This document shows, piece after piece, positions 7,532 to 16,855 of a stretch of DNA of 64,000 bases. The notes under the pieces were generated by a model that had not been told where the DNA came from, made no database searches, and was given only the letters and a program-made list of their open reading frames with translations. Position 1 is the stretch's first letter. The number at the start of each line of letters is the position of its first letter. This DNA comes from an uncultured Clostridia bacterium. Lineage in GTDB: Bacteria; Bacillota; Clostridia; Lachnospirales; Anaerotignaceae. Both the position numbers and the translations under genes were made by a program. The stretch lies in assembly GCA_910587735.1 (NCBI GenBank), contig CAJUNT010000009.1, positions 1 through 64,000 on the forward strand, in the 5' to 3' direction.

Positions 7532-8653
7532 ATGAAAGATGATAGATTAGAAAAATTAGCAGATGTACTTGTAAAATATTCTACAAATGTAAAAGAAGGA
7601 GATGACGTTTGTATTTCAGCAGAGGATTGTGCATTACCTTTTATAGAGGCAGTTGCAAGAGCAGCAGTTAGAGCAGGGGGAATTGTACGTTATTTTGTAG
7701 ATATGCCTAATGTAGATGCTATAATTGTAAAACAGGGGAATGATACACAAATTGCACAGCCGAATTTCCGTTTTGGAGAATGTGCCAAAAGTGATGTTTG
7801 GATAAGTGCATGGGGAAGTGACAATGTAAAAACATTTCAAAATGCAGACAGCGAAAAATTAAAAATGAGAAGGCTTGCAAACCAGCAAAACAGGAAAATT
7901 TATTCTAAAAGAATGGGTGATGGCTCTTTAAAATGGTGTGGTACACAGTTTCCCACAAATGGAGATGCTCAAAATGCTGGCATGAGTTTAGAAGAATACG
8001 AAGATTTTGTATATCATGCAGGATATTTATATGAAAAAGACCCTGTTAAAAAATGGAAGGAAATGGAAAGCTATCAACAAAAATGGATAGAATATTTGAA
8101 TACAAAAAAACAGATGCATATTATTTCAAAAGATACAGATATTGTTGTAAATGTTTCAGGAAGAAAATGGATAAATTGCTGTGGAAAAGAAAATTTTCCA
8201 GATGGAGAAATATTTACCTCTCCTGTAGAAAATGATATAAACGGATATATTACATTTTCTTATCCTTCTATCATAAATGGACATGAATTTGAACAAGTGA
8301 AATTAGTAGTAAAACAGGGCAGAATTGTAGAGGCAAGCTGTAAAAACGAACAAAAACAAAAAGACTTGATGAGTTATATTGATACAGATGAAGGTTCTCA
8401 TTATTTTGGCGAAGTAGCAATCGGTACAAATTATGGCATACAGAAACATACAAAAAATATATTATTTGATGAAAAAATAGGTGGCTCAATTCATTTTGCC
8501 ATAGGAGAGGCTTTTCAAGAGGCAGGAGGCAAAAATGAATCTGCTATACATTGGGATATGATAAATGATATGAAAGAGCAAGGAGAAATTTATGCAGACG
8601 GAGAACTTTTTTATAAAAATGGTTATTTTATAGATAATGTGTTGAAAAAATAA
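7532..8653 (+). CDS. M29-family metallo-aminopeptidase
   Basis: This 373-residue cytoplasmic aminopeptidase belongs to the thermophilic AmpS/PepS (M29) family, which removes N-terminal residues from peptides using two metal ions. Visible family motifs are NFPDGEIFTSP (about residue 222), GSHYFGEVAIGTN (about 290), FDEKIGGSIHFAIG (about 312) and SAIHWDMI (about 338). The acidic and His residues in these motifs are the expected metal ligands. The length is slightly below the usual 400-410 residues, with a short N-terminal domain. AGAAAGGA precedes the start. The gene stands alone behind its own promoter. Confidence 0.88.
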   Translation: MKDDRLEKLADVLVKYSTNVKEGDDVCISAEDCALPFIEAVARAAVRAGGIVRYFVDMPNVDAIIVKQGNDTQIAQPNFRFGECAKSDVWISAWGSDNVKTFQNADSEKLKMRRLANQQNRKIYSKRMGDGSLKWCGTQFPTNGDAQNAGMSLEEYEDFVYHAGYLYEKDPVKKWKEMESYQQKWIEYLNTKKQMHIISKDTDIVVNVSGRKWINCCGKENFPDGEIFTSPVENDINGYITFSYPSIINGHEFEQVKLVVKQGRIVEASCKNEQKQKDLMSYIDTDEGSHYFGEVAIGTNYGIQKHTKNILFDEKIGGSIHFAIGEAFQEAGGKNESAIHWDMINDMKEQGEIYADGELFYKNGYFIDNVLKK

Positions 8654-9065
8654 AAAGTTTAGTCTGCCAATAAAATTCTTTTTATGAGGAGTGGCTAAAA
8701 AAGTATTTAAAACACAGAAAGTTTTGTTTTCCAAATAACGACATAATTGCGTTCGCAAAATATAAAGTTTTTTGTCAAACTTTTTTTCAAAAAAGTTTAT
8801 GGGGTATAGGAGCAAGGCTCCACAAATAAAATAATATTATTTTGTTGAAATTTTGAAAGCGTTGCTCTCAAATTCTCACTCGCTTTCCTTGTAAAAGCAT
8901 GGCAAAAAAATTCAAATTGCCTATGGCGAACAAAAATTGATTTCCATGCGGAATTTTTCAAATGCATTGCTTTTATTGTGAAATTATGGTATCTTATAAG
9001 ATAGTTTTGATGTGTCATGTAGAATATTTGACATAATAAAATAGTGATAAAGGAGAGAATAACAA
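8654..9065. repeat. non-coding dispersed repeat element, copy A
   Basis: This 412-bp gene-free stretch contains segments that recur in inverted orientation at about 49850-50014. Shared blocks are GGAGTGGCTAAA (8688-8699), AAGTATTTAAAA, and a run around GCTCTCAAATTCTCACTCGC (about 8863-8888) followed by AGCATGGCAAAAA. It also holds internal hairpins (AAACTTTTTT with AAAAAAGTTT; GGAGC with GCTCC). No open frame with a ribosome site is present. It looks like a degenerate non-autonomous intergenic element. A short spacer at the right carries the aspS2 ribosome site. Confidence 0.65.
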
Positions 9066-10394
9066 ATGGATTTTGTAACAGGAAGCTGTGAAGCAAAAGA
9101 TATGGAAATTGCTGATATCGTGCAATTAGAAGATAATTCTATTGTAAAAACACATGGTATGATTTATTCCATTAAAAATATGGGTGATTTTGGATTTGTG
9201 TCATTACGTAAAAGAAATGGCATAGTGCAATGTGTATATAATAAGGGAGAATCTCATTTTGCATTAGAAGATTTAGGCGTTGAAATGTCTGTCAATGTAG
9301 AAGGAAAATTGAAAAAAGATGAAAGAGCACCAGGCGGTTTTGAAATTCATTTATTAAATGTAGAAATATTAACAAAACCAAAAGAAGCACCAGCTATCAA
9401 TCTTTCTAAAAGAAAATTGGGTATGTCTTTAGAAACCAATATTGCACAGCGTCCTATTACATTGAGAAATAATAGAGAACGTGCAATATTTAAAATACAA
9501 GAGGGCGTGATAAGAGGATTTAGGGAGTATTTTAGTAAAAATGGATTTACAGAAATCAATACACCTAAAATTGTAGCAAGCGGTGCAGAAGGTGGCGCAA
9601 ATATATTCAAATTAGATTATTTTGGAAAAAAAGCATATTTAGCACAAAGCCCTCAATTTTATAAACAAATGCTTGTAGGTGTTTATGAAAAAGTATTTGA
9701 AATCAGCCATGTTTTTAGAGCAGAAAAACATAATACAACAAGACACCTCAATGAATATATAGGTATTGACATGGAAATGGGATTTATAGACAGTTTTGTA
9801 GATTTAATGGAAGTAGAAACAGGAGCATTAAAATATACTATGGAACTGTTAAAAACAGAATATGAAAAAGAGGTTAAAATATTAAATGTACCAATTCCAG
9901 AAATTGATACCATACCTACTGTTAGATTTAAAGATGCAAAAGAAATGATTGCAAAAGAATATAACAGAAAAATAAAAGACCCTTATGATTTAGAGCCAGA
10001 AGAAGAACAACTGATATCAAAATTGTTTGCAGAAAAATATAATAGTGAATTTGTTTTTGTAACACATTATCCAGTCAAAAAACGTCCTTTTTATGCTATG
10101 GACGACCCAGAAAATGATAAATTTACATTAAGTTTTGACTTGTTGTTTAGAGGCATGGAAATTACAACAGGTGGACAAAGAATACATGATTATGATACAC
10201 AAGTAGAAAAAATGCAGTCAAAAGGATTGAATCCAGAAGATTTTGAAAGTTATTTGATGATACACAAACATGGTATGCCACCACATGGCGGTTGGGGCAT
10301 TGGGCTAGAAAGACTTTGCATGAAATTGTTAGGAGAATCTAATGTACGTGTTGCAGCAATGTTCCCAAGAGATATGACAAGATTAGAGCCATAA
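9066..10394 (+). CDS. aspS2: aspartate--tRNA(Asp/Asn) ligase, archaeal type
   Basis: This 442-residue class IIb synthetase has an N-terminal OB-fold anticodon domain (about 20-100) and a catalytic core with AQSPQFYKQM (about 196), FRAEKHNTTRHLNEY (motif 2) and GWGIGLERL (motif 3). It is the short archaeal-type AspRS without the bacterial GAD insertion. In Clostridia this enzyme is usually non-discriminating: it also charges tRNA(Asn) with aspartate, which GatCAB then amidates. The genes directly downstream (gatC, gatA, gatB) support that role. GGAGAG lies 7 bp before the ATG. An AsnRS call is less likely given this context. Discrimination cannot be proven by eye. Confidence 0.9.
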   Translation: MDFVTGSCEAKDMEIADIVQLEDNSIVKTHGMIYSIKNMGDFGFVSLRKRNGIVQCVYNKGESHFALEDLGVEMSVNVEGKLKKDERAPGGFEIHLLNVEILTKPKEAPAINLSKRKLGMSLETNIAQRPITLRNNRERAIFKIQEGVIRGFREYFSKNGFTEINTPKIVASGAEGGANIFKLDYFGKKAYLAQSPQFYKQMLVGVYEKVFEISHVFRAEKHNTTRHLNEYIGIDMEMGFIDSFVDLMEVETGALKYTMELLKTEYEKEVKILNVPIPEIDTIPTVRFKDAKEMIAKEYNRKIKDPYDLEPEEEQLISKLFAEKYNSEFVFVTHYPVKKRPFYAMDDPENDKFTLSFDLLFRGMEITTGGQRIHDYDTQVEKMQSKGLNPEDFESYLMIHKHGMPPHGGWGIGLERLCMKLLGESNVRVAAMFPRDMTRLEP

Positions 10395-10425
10395 TTTTAT
10401 AATGATAATAGAAAGGAATTTATAT

Positions 10426-10713
10426 ATGAAAATTACAGATGAACTATTAGACTATATAGGAATATTAGCTCGTCTTCATATTTCAGATGAAGAAAGAGAA
10501 AAAACAAAACAAGAAATCAATAAAATTGTAGAATATATGGATATATTAAATGAATTGGATACAACAAATATAGAAGCAATGAGCCATGCTTTCCCTGTCA
10601 GAAATGTATTTCGTGAGGATATTGTGCAACCTTCTGTAAATAGGGAAGATATTATATTGAATGCAGCAAATAAAAAAGAAGGCTGTTTCAAAGTACCAAA
10701 GGCAGTAGAATAG
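10426..10713 (+). CDS. gatC: Asp-tRNA(Asn)/Glu-tRNA(Gln) amidotransferase subunit C
   Basis: This 95-residue subunit wraps around GatA and GatB and stabilises the amidotransferase. The family pattern is visible: LLDYIGILARLHISDEE at the start, IVEYMDILNELDTTNIEAMSHAF in the middle, and VFREDIVQPSVNREDIILNA near the end. The ATG at 10426 follows AGAAAGGA; an upstream in-frame ATG at 10402 lies before that site and is not favoured. It is the second gene of the aspS2-gatCAB cluster. Confidence 0.95.
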   Translation: MKITDELLDYIGILARLHISDEEREKTKQEINKIVEYMDILNELDTTNIEAMSHAFPVRNVFREDIVQPSVNREDIILNAANKKEGCFKVPKAVE

Positions 10714-10728
10714 GAGGGTTTGCAGAAT

Positions 10729-12192
10729 ATGGATATATTTCAACTGTCAGCGCTTGAGCTGGGCAAAAAAATAAAATCAAAAGAAATAGGCGTTGTAGAG
10801 GCAACAAAAGCCGTTTTGGAAAATATAGAAAAAAAAGAGCCAGAATATCATTGTTATGTAACAGTATGTAAAAAAGAGGCATTGAAGCAGGCTGAAGAAG
10901 TACAGAAAAAAATAGACAGCGGAGAATATCAATCTCCGTTAGCTGGTGTACCTGCTGGTGTAAAAGATAATATGTGTACAAAAGGTATGCAGACATCTTG
11001 TTCTTCTCGTATGTTAGAAACATTCAAACCTGTTTATACTGCAACAGCAGTGCAGAAATTACAAAATGTAGGTGCAGTCATATTGGGTAAAACAAATATG
11101 GACGAGTTTGCTATGGGCAGTACATCAGAAACGTCTTATTTTGGCATTACAAAAAATCCATGGAATACAGAACACGTTCCAGGGGGAAGCAGCGGTGGTT
11201 CTGCGGCAGCAGTAGCAGCAAAAGAAGCTTTTTATACATTAGGTTCTGATACAGGTGGTTCTATCAGACAACCTGCAAGTTATTGTGGTATTACTGGTTT
11301 AAAACCAACATATGGCACAGTATCTCGTTATGGTTTGATTGCTTATGCGTCATCATTAGATCAAATTGGTCCCATGGCAAAAAATGTAGAAGATGTTACT
11401 GAAATTTATAAAACAATAGCAGGGCATGACAATAAAGATAGTACATCAGTTAATCACCCTTCACCATCATTTACATTGTGTGAAGATATGAAAGGTAAAA
11501 AAATTGGTATTCCTATTGAATTTTTTGGAGAAGGCATTGATGCAGATGTAAAAGAGGCAATATATAAAGCAGCAAAGGTATATGAAAGTCTTGGAGCAGA
11601 AGTAGAAGAAATCAGTATGCCTACTATTAAATATGCCATACCTGCATATTATATTGCAGCTTGTGCAGAAGCAAGCAGTAATTTATCAAGATATGATGGC
11701 ATTAAATATGGTCATTGTGCAGAAAAATACGATGATTTAGTAGATTTGTATTATCAGTCAAGAAGTGAAGGTTTTGGCTCTGAAGTAAAAAAGAGAATAT
11801 TGATAGGAGCGTTTGTGTTAAGTAGTGGTTATTATGACGCTTATTATAATAAAGCATTACAGGTAAAAGCATTGATAAAACAATCTTATGATGATGCTTT
11901 TGGTAAATATGATTTTCTTTTGACACCAACTGCACCAACTACAGCACCAAAAATAGGAGAAAGTTTTAAAGATACATTGAAAATGTATTTAAGCGATATT
12001 TGTACGGTTTCTGTTAATTTAGCTGGACTCCCTGGTTTAGTAGTACCTTGTGGATTGGATAAAACAGGATTGCCTATAGGATTGCAGTTAATTGGTAAAG
12101 CATTTAATGAGGAAACATTGTTAAATGCTGGTTTTGCTTTCCAAAAAGCAACTGATTTTCATACAGTATCACCAGAAACGATTGCGAAATAA
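10729..12192 (+). CDS. gatA: Asp-tRNA(Asn)/Glu-tRNA(Gln) amidotransferase subunit A
   Basis: This 487-residue amidase-signature enzyme hydrolyses glutamine and passes the ammonia to GatB. The Ser-cisSer-Lys triad is visible: Lys in AGVKDNMC (about residue 77), cis-Ser and neighbours in VPGGSSGGSAAAVAA (about 150), and nucleophile Ser in SDTGGSIRQPA (about 176). It starts at the ATG after GGAGGG, 15 bp beyond the gatC stop. The length is normal for the family. It acts with GatC and GatB to correct mischarged Asp-tRNA(Asn) and Glu-tRNA(Gln). Confidence 0.97.
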   Translation: MDIFQLSALELGKKIKSKEIGVVEATKAVLENIEKKEPEYHCYVTVCKKEALKQAEEVQKKIDSGEYQSPLAGVPAGVKDNMCTKGMQTSCSSRMLETFKPVYTATAVQKLQNVGAVILGKTNMDEFAMGSTSETSYFGITKNPWNTEHVPGGSSGGSAAAVAAKEAFYTLGSDTGGSIRQPASYCGITGLKPTYGTVSRYGLIAYASSLDQIGPMAKNVEDVTEIYKTIAGHDNKDSTSVNHPSPSFTLCEDMKGKKIGIPIEFFGEGIDADVKEAIYKAAKVYESLGAEVEEISMPTIKYAIPAYYIAACAEASSNLSRYDGIKYGHCAEKYDDLVDLYYQSRSEGFGSEVKKRILIGAFVLSSGYYDAYYNKALQVKALIKQSYDDAFGKYDFLLTPTAPTTAPKIGESFKDTLKMYLSDICTVSVNLAGLPGLVVPCGLDKTGLPIGLQLIGKAFNEETLLNAGFAFQKATDFHTVSPETIAK

Positions 12193-12315
12193 ATAAAAGT
12201 ATAGCTTTATGATAAAAATTTGCCTGACAAGTAAATTTTGAGGGAGTATCCCATGTTTTTGCTGTAAAATATTTCATGCAGTAAAAACGATTGCAAAGAA
12301 AGGAGAACAAAAAAT

Positions 12316-13752
12316 ATGGAATTTGAAACCGTATTAGGATTGGAAGTACACACAGAACTTGCAACAGATACAAAAATATTCTGCTCTTGTTCCACAGAAT
12401 TCGGCGGAGAACCCAATACACACGTTTGTGAGGTATGTAGCGGTATGCCAGGAACATTACCAGTATTAAATAAACAAGTAGTTGAATTTGCTATTAGAAC
12501 AGGTTTAGCAACAAATTGTGAAATTACAAGATATAATAAATTTGATAGAAAAAATTATTTTTATCCTGATTTGCCTAAAGCATATCAAGTATCACAATTA
12601 TATTTGCCAATTTGTCAAAATGGACATATTGATATAGAAGTAAATGGCGTAAAAAAATCAATACGTATTAAAGAAATACACATGGAAGAGGACGCTGGAA
12701 AATTGATACATGACCCATGGGACGATTGTACATTAGTAGATTATAACCGTTGTGGTGTACCTCTTTTGGAAATTGTAAGTGAGCCAGATTTTTCAAATGG
12801 AGAAGAAGTTATTGCTTATTTAACAAAATTAAAAGCGATATTGCAGTATACAGGTGTTTCTGATTGTAAAATGGAACAAGGGTCATTAAGAGCAGATGTC
12901 AATTTATCTGTAAAGCCAGTTGGTTCAAAAGAACTTGGCACTAGAACGGAAATGAAAAATATCAATTCATTTAAAGCGATCGCCAGAGCAATAGAAGGAG
13001 AAAGAGCAAGACAAATTGAATTGATAAAAGAAGGTAAAAAAGTAATACAAGAAACAAGAAGATGGGACGATAATAAAGGAGCAAGCTATGCTATGCGTTC
13101 CAAAGAAAATGCACAAGATTATAGATATTTCCCAGAGCCTGACCTTGTTCCAATTGAAATTGATGACGAATGGATTGAAAAAGTTAGACAATCTTTACCA
13201 GAATTGCCAGAGGCAAAAAAAGCAAGATATTTGTCTGAATATAAATTACCTGAATATGATGTTGATATTATTACAGGTTCTAAAGACCTTGTGAAAATAT
13301 TTGAACAAGCATATGAAGTTTGTCAAAATGCAAAAGAAGTTTCTAACTGGATAATGGGAGAAGTGCTTCGTCTTGCATCAGAAACAAGTACATTACCAGA
13401 GGATATTTCATTTGATGCAAAAAATTTAGGTAAATTGATATTGCTTGTAAAAAATGGTGTTGTGAATAGAAATACAGCAAAAGAAGTATTTGAAAAAATG
13501 TTTTCTGATAATGTAGAACCAGAGCAATATATTGAACAGCACAATTTGAAAATGGTAAATGATGACAGTGCTGTAAAAGAAGTAGTATCAAAAGTAATTG
13601 AATCAAATCCAGATTCTATTGAACAGTTTAAACAGGGTAATGAAAAAGTAAATAAATTTCTTATGGGACAATGTATGAAACAATTAAAAGGAAAAGCAAA
13701 CCCTGCTGTTGTTACAAAAATATTGGATGAAGAATTATCAAAATTAAAATAA
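12316..13752 (+). CDS. gatB: Asp-tRNA(Asn)/Glu-tRNA(Gln) amidotransferase subunit B
   Basis: This 478-residue tRNA-binding kinase/transamidase subunit starts FETVLGLEVHTEL. It has the zinc-binding cysteines in CSCSTEFGG and CEVCSGMPG (about residues 30-50), the LDYNRCG-type core VDYNRCGVPLLEI (about 140) and the family tRNA-binding tail (Yqey domain, about 330-478). It phosphorylates the misacylated tRNA and amidates it with ammonia from GatA. A 123-bp spacer separates it from gatA. AAAGGAG precedes the start. It is the last gene of the cluster; a terminator follows about 95 bp later. Confidence 0.97.
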   Translation: MEFETVLGLEVHTELATDTKIFCSCSTEFGGEPNTHVCEVCSGMPGTLPVLNKQVVEFAIRTGLATNCEITRYNKFDRKNYFYPDLPKAYQVSQLYLPICQNGHIDIEVNGVKKSIRIKEIHMEEDAGKLIHDPWDDCTLVDYNRCGVPLLEIVSEPDFSNGEEVIAYLTKLKAILQYTGVSDCKMEQGSLRADVNLSVKPVGSKELGTRTEMKNINSFKAIARAIEGERARQIELIKEGKKVIQETRRWDDNKGASYAMRSKENAQDYRYFPEPDLVPIEIDDEWIEKVRQSLPELPEAKKARYLSEYKLPEYDVDIITGSKDLVKIFEQAYEVCQNAKEVSNWIMGEVLRLASETSTLPEDISFDAKNLGKLILLVKNGVVNRNTAKEVFEKMFSDNVEPEQYIEQHNLKMVNDDSAVKEVVSKVIESNPDSIEQFKQGNEKVNKFLMGQCMKQLKGKANPAVVTKILDEELSKLK

Positions 13753-13844
13753 GTATATTTTAAAAAGTGATACAAGTATTCTACAAAAACGACAAAAACC
13801 TTTTTTGACAGATGGCAAAATATACAAAAAAATGATTTTAATTA

Positions 13845-13883
13845 AAAAACTCTTTGCAATTTGTTTTGCAGAGAGTTTTTTTG
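13845..13883 (+). terminator. intrinsic terminator after gatB
   Basis: AAAACTCTTTGCAA pairs with TTTTGCAGAGAGTTTT with one mismatch around a short loop, and a T-run follows. Confidence 0.82.
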
Positions 13884-14039
13884 TATAAAAAATGACAGCA
13901 AATTATTAAAAATATTTCATAATTTTATCATATTTCATTGTATTTTGTAAAAAACAAAAATATGGTATACACAAAAAAGCTTGAATTTATAGTATATGCA
14001 GCACATAAAAAAATATTCTTAATTTTTGTGAAATTTTCC

Positions 14040-14068
14040 TTGACAATTTTATTAAGACTGAATATAAT
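14040..14068 (+). promoter_or_regulatory. consensus sigma-A promoter of the SH3/NlpC-P60 gene
   Basis: TTGACA (14040-14045) and TATAAT (14063-14068) match the consensus perfectly with a 17-bp spacer. The start codon lies 50 bp downstream, so strong constitutive expression is expected. Confidence 0.9.
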
Positions 14069-14118
14069 AAGTTGTAACAAATATGTAATAAATATATTTT
14101 GTGGAGGAAAATTACATT

Positions 14119-15303
14119 ATGGCTAAGCATAAACTTTTAAAAAGAATATTAATTGCAGTAGGCGGTATTTGCGTATTGAGTACAGCAACTGTATTTGCCG
14201 CAGCAAGTGGTGCAATAAATGATGATGGTGTAAATATTCGTTCTGGAGCAAATATAGGCTCTGAAATATTGGGAACAGCAGATAAAGGAACAGAGCTTGT
14301 ACTTCATGGTAAAGATGGCGACTGGTATCAAGTAACATTTAATGGTAATCAAAATGCTTATGTTTCAGCAAATTATTTTGATGTAACAAAAGCAGAAGGA
14401 AAAGTACAAGGTACAAACATTAATGTTAGGACAGGCAGTAACACAAAAAGCGATGTAATTAAAACGGTAACAGACGGCGATGTCATTACAGTAATAGGAA
14501 AATTAGACGGTTGGTATCAATTAGCTTATAATAATGGTAATGCCTATATTAGCAAAGATTATTTAAACGGTGATATGCTTACATATCTTCCTTCTGTTTC
14601 TGCAACAGAAGAACCAAAAGAGGAACAAAAGGAAGAACAAGAACAACAAAAAGAACAAACAGAATCTAAAAATAATGATGATGATACAACTTATGGTGTA
14701 GTAATTGCAGATTCTAATTTGAGAGTAAGAAGTTCTGCATCTACAAATGGTGATGTATTAGAAAAATTAAGCGGTGGAGAAATATTTGATGTCATAGAAG
14801 CAGGCGCAGACTGGTTAAAAATTGAAACACCAGCAGGTACAACAGGCTATGTTAGCACAGAATTCGTATCATTAAGAACAGGTAAAAAACCAGCAACAAA
14901 ATCAATATTGCCTGCTCCTTCCAGTAAAGGCGAAGAAATTGTTTCTTATGCAAAGCAATTTTTAGGTACTCCTTACGTGTGGGCAGGAACAGATTTAAAT
15001 AGTGGTGTAGATTGTTCTGGATTTGTTTATTCTGTTATGAAAAATTTTGGTGTTAGCTTGAATAGAAGTTCTGCTAGTATGACAGCAAACGGCGTACCAG
15101 TAGAGAAAAGTGAATTAGCAGCAGGAGATTTAGTATTTTTTGATTCTGATAGAAATGGTGGTATTTCTCACGTTGGTATTTATATTGGTGACAATCAATA
15201 CATACATTCTTCATCAGGAGCAAGTTCAGGTGTTATTATTTCAAATTTAACAGATTCTTATAGTGCAAGTACATATGTTACAGCAAGACGTGTATTAAAA
15301 TAA
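14119..15303 (+). CDS. secreted cell-wall hydrolase, three SH3b domains and NlpC/P60
   Basis: This 394-residue exported protein starts with a signal peptide (residues about 1-28: KHKLLKR, a hydrophobic core, then AAA). Bacterial SH3 domains follow at about 32-88 and 96-150. A Glu/Gln-rich linker (about 163-185) leads to a third SH3 at about 193-252. The C-terminal NlpC/P60 cysteine peptidase (about 270-394) has Cys299 in DCSGF, His351 in SHVGIYIG and His363 in YIHSS. Such enzymes cut peptide stems of peptidoglycan (D-Glu/DAP bond), and the SH3 domains bind the wall. The ATG at 14119 follows GTGGAGGA; a GTG at 14101 is part of that site. It may act in growth or cell separation. Confidence 0.93.
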   Translation: MAKHKLLKRILIAVGGICVLSTATVFAAASGAINDDGVNIRSGANIGSEILGTADKGTELVLHGKDGDWYQVTFNGNQNAYVSANYFDVTKAEGKVQGTNINVRTGSNTKSDVIKTVTDGDVITVIGKLDGWYQLAYNNGNAYISKDYLNGDMLTYLPSVSATEEPKEEQKEEQEQQKEQTESKNNDDDTTYGVVIADSNLRVRSSASTNGDVLEKLSGGEIFDVIEAGADWLKIETPAGTTGYVSTEFVSLRTGKKPATKSILPAPSSKGEEIVSYAKQFLGTPYVWAGTDLNSGVDCSGFVYSVMKNFGVSLNRSSASMTANGVPVEKSELAAGDLVFFDSDRNGGISHVGIYIGDNQYIHSSSGASSGVIISNLTDSYSASTYVTARRVLK

Positions 15304-15314
15304 TGTATTATAAC

Positions 15315-15346
15315 AAGCAGGTGAAAGCCTGCTTTTATTTTTTGCA
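15315..15346 (+). terminator. intrinsic terminator after the NlpC/P60 gene
   Basis: AGCAGG and CCTGCT form a 6-bp stem with a TGAAAG loop, followed by a T-rich tail. Confidence 0.82.
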
Positions 15347-15426
15347 TTCAAAATGATTTTGTTATTGATTGGTAAAACAGCAAAGTGAAAAAATATTGTC
15401 AAAGTGTATACTATTTTAAAAAAGTT

Positions 15427-15435
15427 TGTTATAAT
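15427..15435 (+). promoter_or_regulatory. extended -10 promoter candidate for coaBC
   Basis: TGTTATAAT is an extended -10 element 44 bp before the start codon. A matching -35 box is weak. Confidence 0.5.
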
Positions 15436-15478
15436 ATCTCCAATCTATTTAATAATGAATATAGAAAAGGGTGTTTTT

Positions 15479-16675
15479 ATGTTAAAAGGAAAAACAGTTT
15501 TATTAGGTGTAACAGGTAGTATTGCAGCATATAAAATGGCAAATGTTGCAAGTATGCTTGTAAAAATGGGCTGTGATGTTCATGTGATATTGACAGAAAA
15601 TGCAACACATTTTATTACACCTATTACATTTGAAACATTAACAGGTAATAAATGTATAGTAGATACATTTGACAGAAATTTTCAATTTCATGTAGCACAT
15701 ATTTCATTAGCAAAAAAAGCAGATGTTGTATTGATTGCACCAGCATCAGCAAATGTAATAGCAAAAATGGCGAACGGCATTGCAGACGATATGCTTACTA
15801 CAACAGTGTTAGCTTGCAAATGCAAAAAAATTGTTTCACCAGCAATGAATACAAATATGTATCATAATGAAATTGTACAGCATAATATACAAAAATTAAA
15901 ACAATATGGTTTTGAAGTGATAAAACCAGACAATGGTATACTTGCCTGCAAAGATGTAGGTGACGGCAAAATGCCAAGTGAAAAAGTATTAGTAGATTAT
16001 ATATTAAAAGAAATTGCATATCAAAAAGACCTTTTGAATAAAAAAGTAATTATTACAGCAGGACCAACACAAGAAAGTATTGACCCAGTACGTTATATTA
16101 CAAATCATTCTACGGGAAAAATGGGATATGAATTAGCAAAAGCGTGTATGTTAAGAGGTGCTGATGTGACACTTGTAAGTGGTGTGACAGCATTGGAGAA
16201 ACCACCTTTTGTAAATGTAATTGATGTTAAAAGTGCAAAAGATATGTTTGAGGCAATGAAAGAAAGATATTTAGAAAATGATATTATTATAAAAGCGGCA
16301 GCAGTGGCGGATTATAAACCTTGTACAGTAAGCGATGAAAAAATGAAGAAAAAAGATGGAGAAATGAGTATTGCGCTTGACAGAACAGTAGATATATTAA
16401 AATATATGGGAGAACACAGAAGAGAAGGGCAATTTTTGTGCGGTTTTTCTATGGAAACACAAAATATGCTTGAAAATTCTCGTATCAAATTAGATAAAAA
16501 GAATGTAGATATGATTGTAGCAAATAATTTAAAAGTAAGTGGTTCTGGTTTTGGAACAGATACCAATGTTGTGACAATGATTTCTAAAAAAGAAGAAATA
16601 GAACTAGAATTGATGTCAAAAGAGGAAGTAGCACATCATATTATTGATGAAATATTAAAATTGCAAAGTATGTAA
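15479..16675 (+). CDS. coaBC: bifunctional phosphopantothenoylcysteine decarboxylase/synthase
   Basis: This 398-residue enzyme performs two consecutive steps of coenzyme A synthesis. The N-terminal CoaC flavoprotein (about 1-180) has GVTGSIAAYK, an active-site His in HISLAKKAD and the catalytic Cys in GILACKDVGDGKMPS. The C-terminal CoaB domain (about 185-398) has ITAGPTQESIDPVRYITNHS and STGKMGYELA for CTP/substrate binding. The ATG at 15479 follows AAAAGGG; an upstream extension to 15404 would read through the promoter-like region. Its terminator is at 16753-16793. Confidence 0.95.
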   Translation: MLKGKTVLLGVTGSIAAYKMANVASMLVKMGCDVHVILTENATHFITPITFETLTGNKCIVDTFDRNFQFHVAHISLAKKADVVLIAPASANVIAKMANGIADDMLTTTVLACKCKKIVSPAMNTNMYHNEIVQHNIQKLKQYGFEVIKPDNGILACKDVGDGKMPSEKVLVDYILKEIAYQKDLLNKKVIITAGPTQESIDPVRYITNHSTGKMGYELAKACMLRGADVTLVSGVTALEKPPFVNVIDVKSAKDMFEAMKERYLENDIIIKAAAVADYKPCTVSDEKMKKKDGEMSIALDRTVDILKYMGEHRREGQFLCGFSMETQNMLENSRIKLDKKNVDMIVANNLKVSGSGFGTDTNVVTMISKKEEIELELMSKEEVAHHIIDEILKLQSM

Positions 16676-16752
16676 TGCTTGTTAGTAAATAACAAAACAA
16701 TTTCAAATGTGAAATATAAAAAAATAAAAATACAATGATAGGGTAGGGGAGA

Positions 16753-16793
16753 GTAAAACCATGGCAATATTGTCCATGGTTTTACTTTTTATA
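16753..16793 (+). terminator. intrinsic terminator after coaBC
   Basis: GTAAAACCATGG and CCATGGTTTTAC form a perfect 12-bp stem followed by TTTTT. Confidence 0.9.
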
Positions 16794-16813
16794 TAAAATA
16801 TAGAAATGATAGT

Positions 16814-16843
16814 CTACTAATATGCATCAATACATATTAGTAG
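16814..16843 (-). other. inverted repeat at the 3' end of the P1 peptidase gene
   Basis: CTACTAATATG and CATATTAGTAG pair perfectly around an 8-nt loop, 13 bp beyond the stop codon of the minus-strand gene. No strong T-run follows, so it is a weak terminator or an mRNA-end stabiliser. Confidence 0.45.
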
Positions 16844-16855
16844 TATTAAAATATA

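Larger units (their letters stand above)
13753..14118. other. intergenic region with terminator and strong promoter
   Basis: This 366-bp gap holds the gatB terminator (13845-13883) and a consensus promoter (14040-14068) for the wall hydrolase gene. A short open frame at 13938-14126 lacks a ribosome site and is not supported. Confidence 0.7.

Noticed and set aside
8486..9096. Minus-strand frames in the gap before aspS2
   Set aside because: No ribosome site, AT-driven composition, and the region matches a non-coding repeat.
13938..14126. Short open frame before the NlpC/P60 gene
   Set aside because: It runs across the consensus promoter and lacks a ribosome site.
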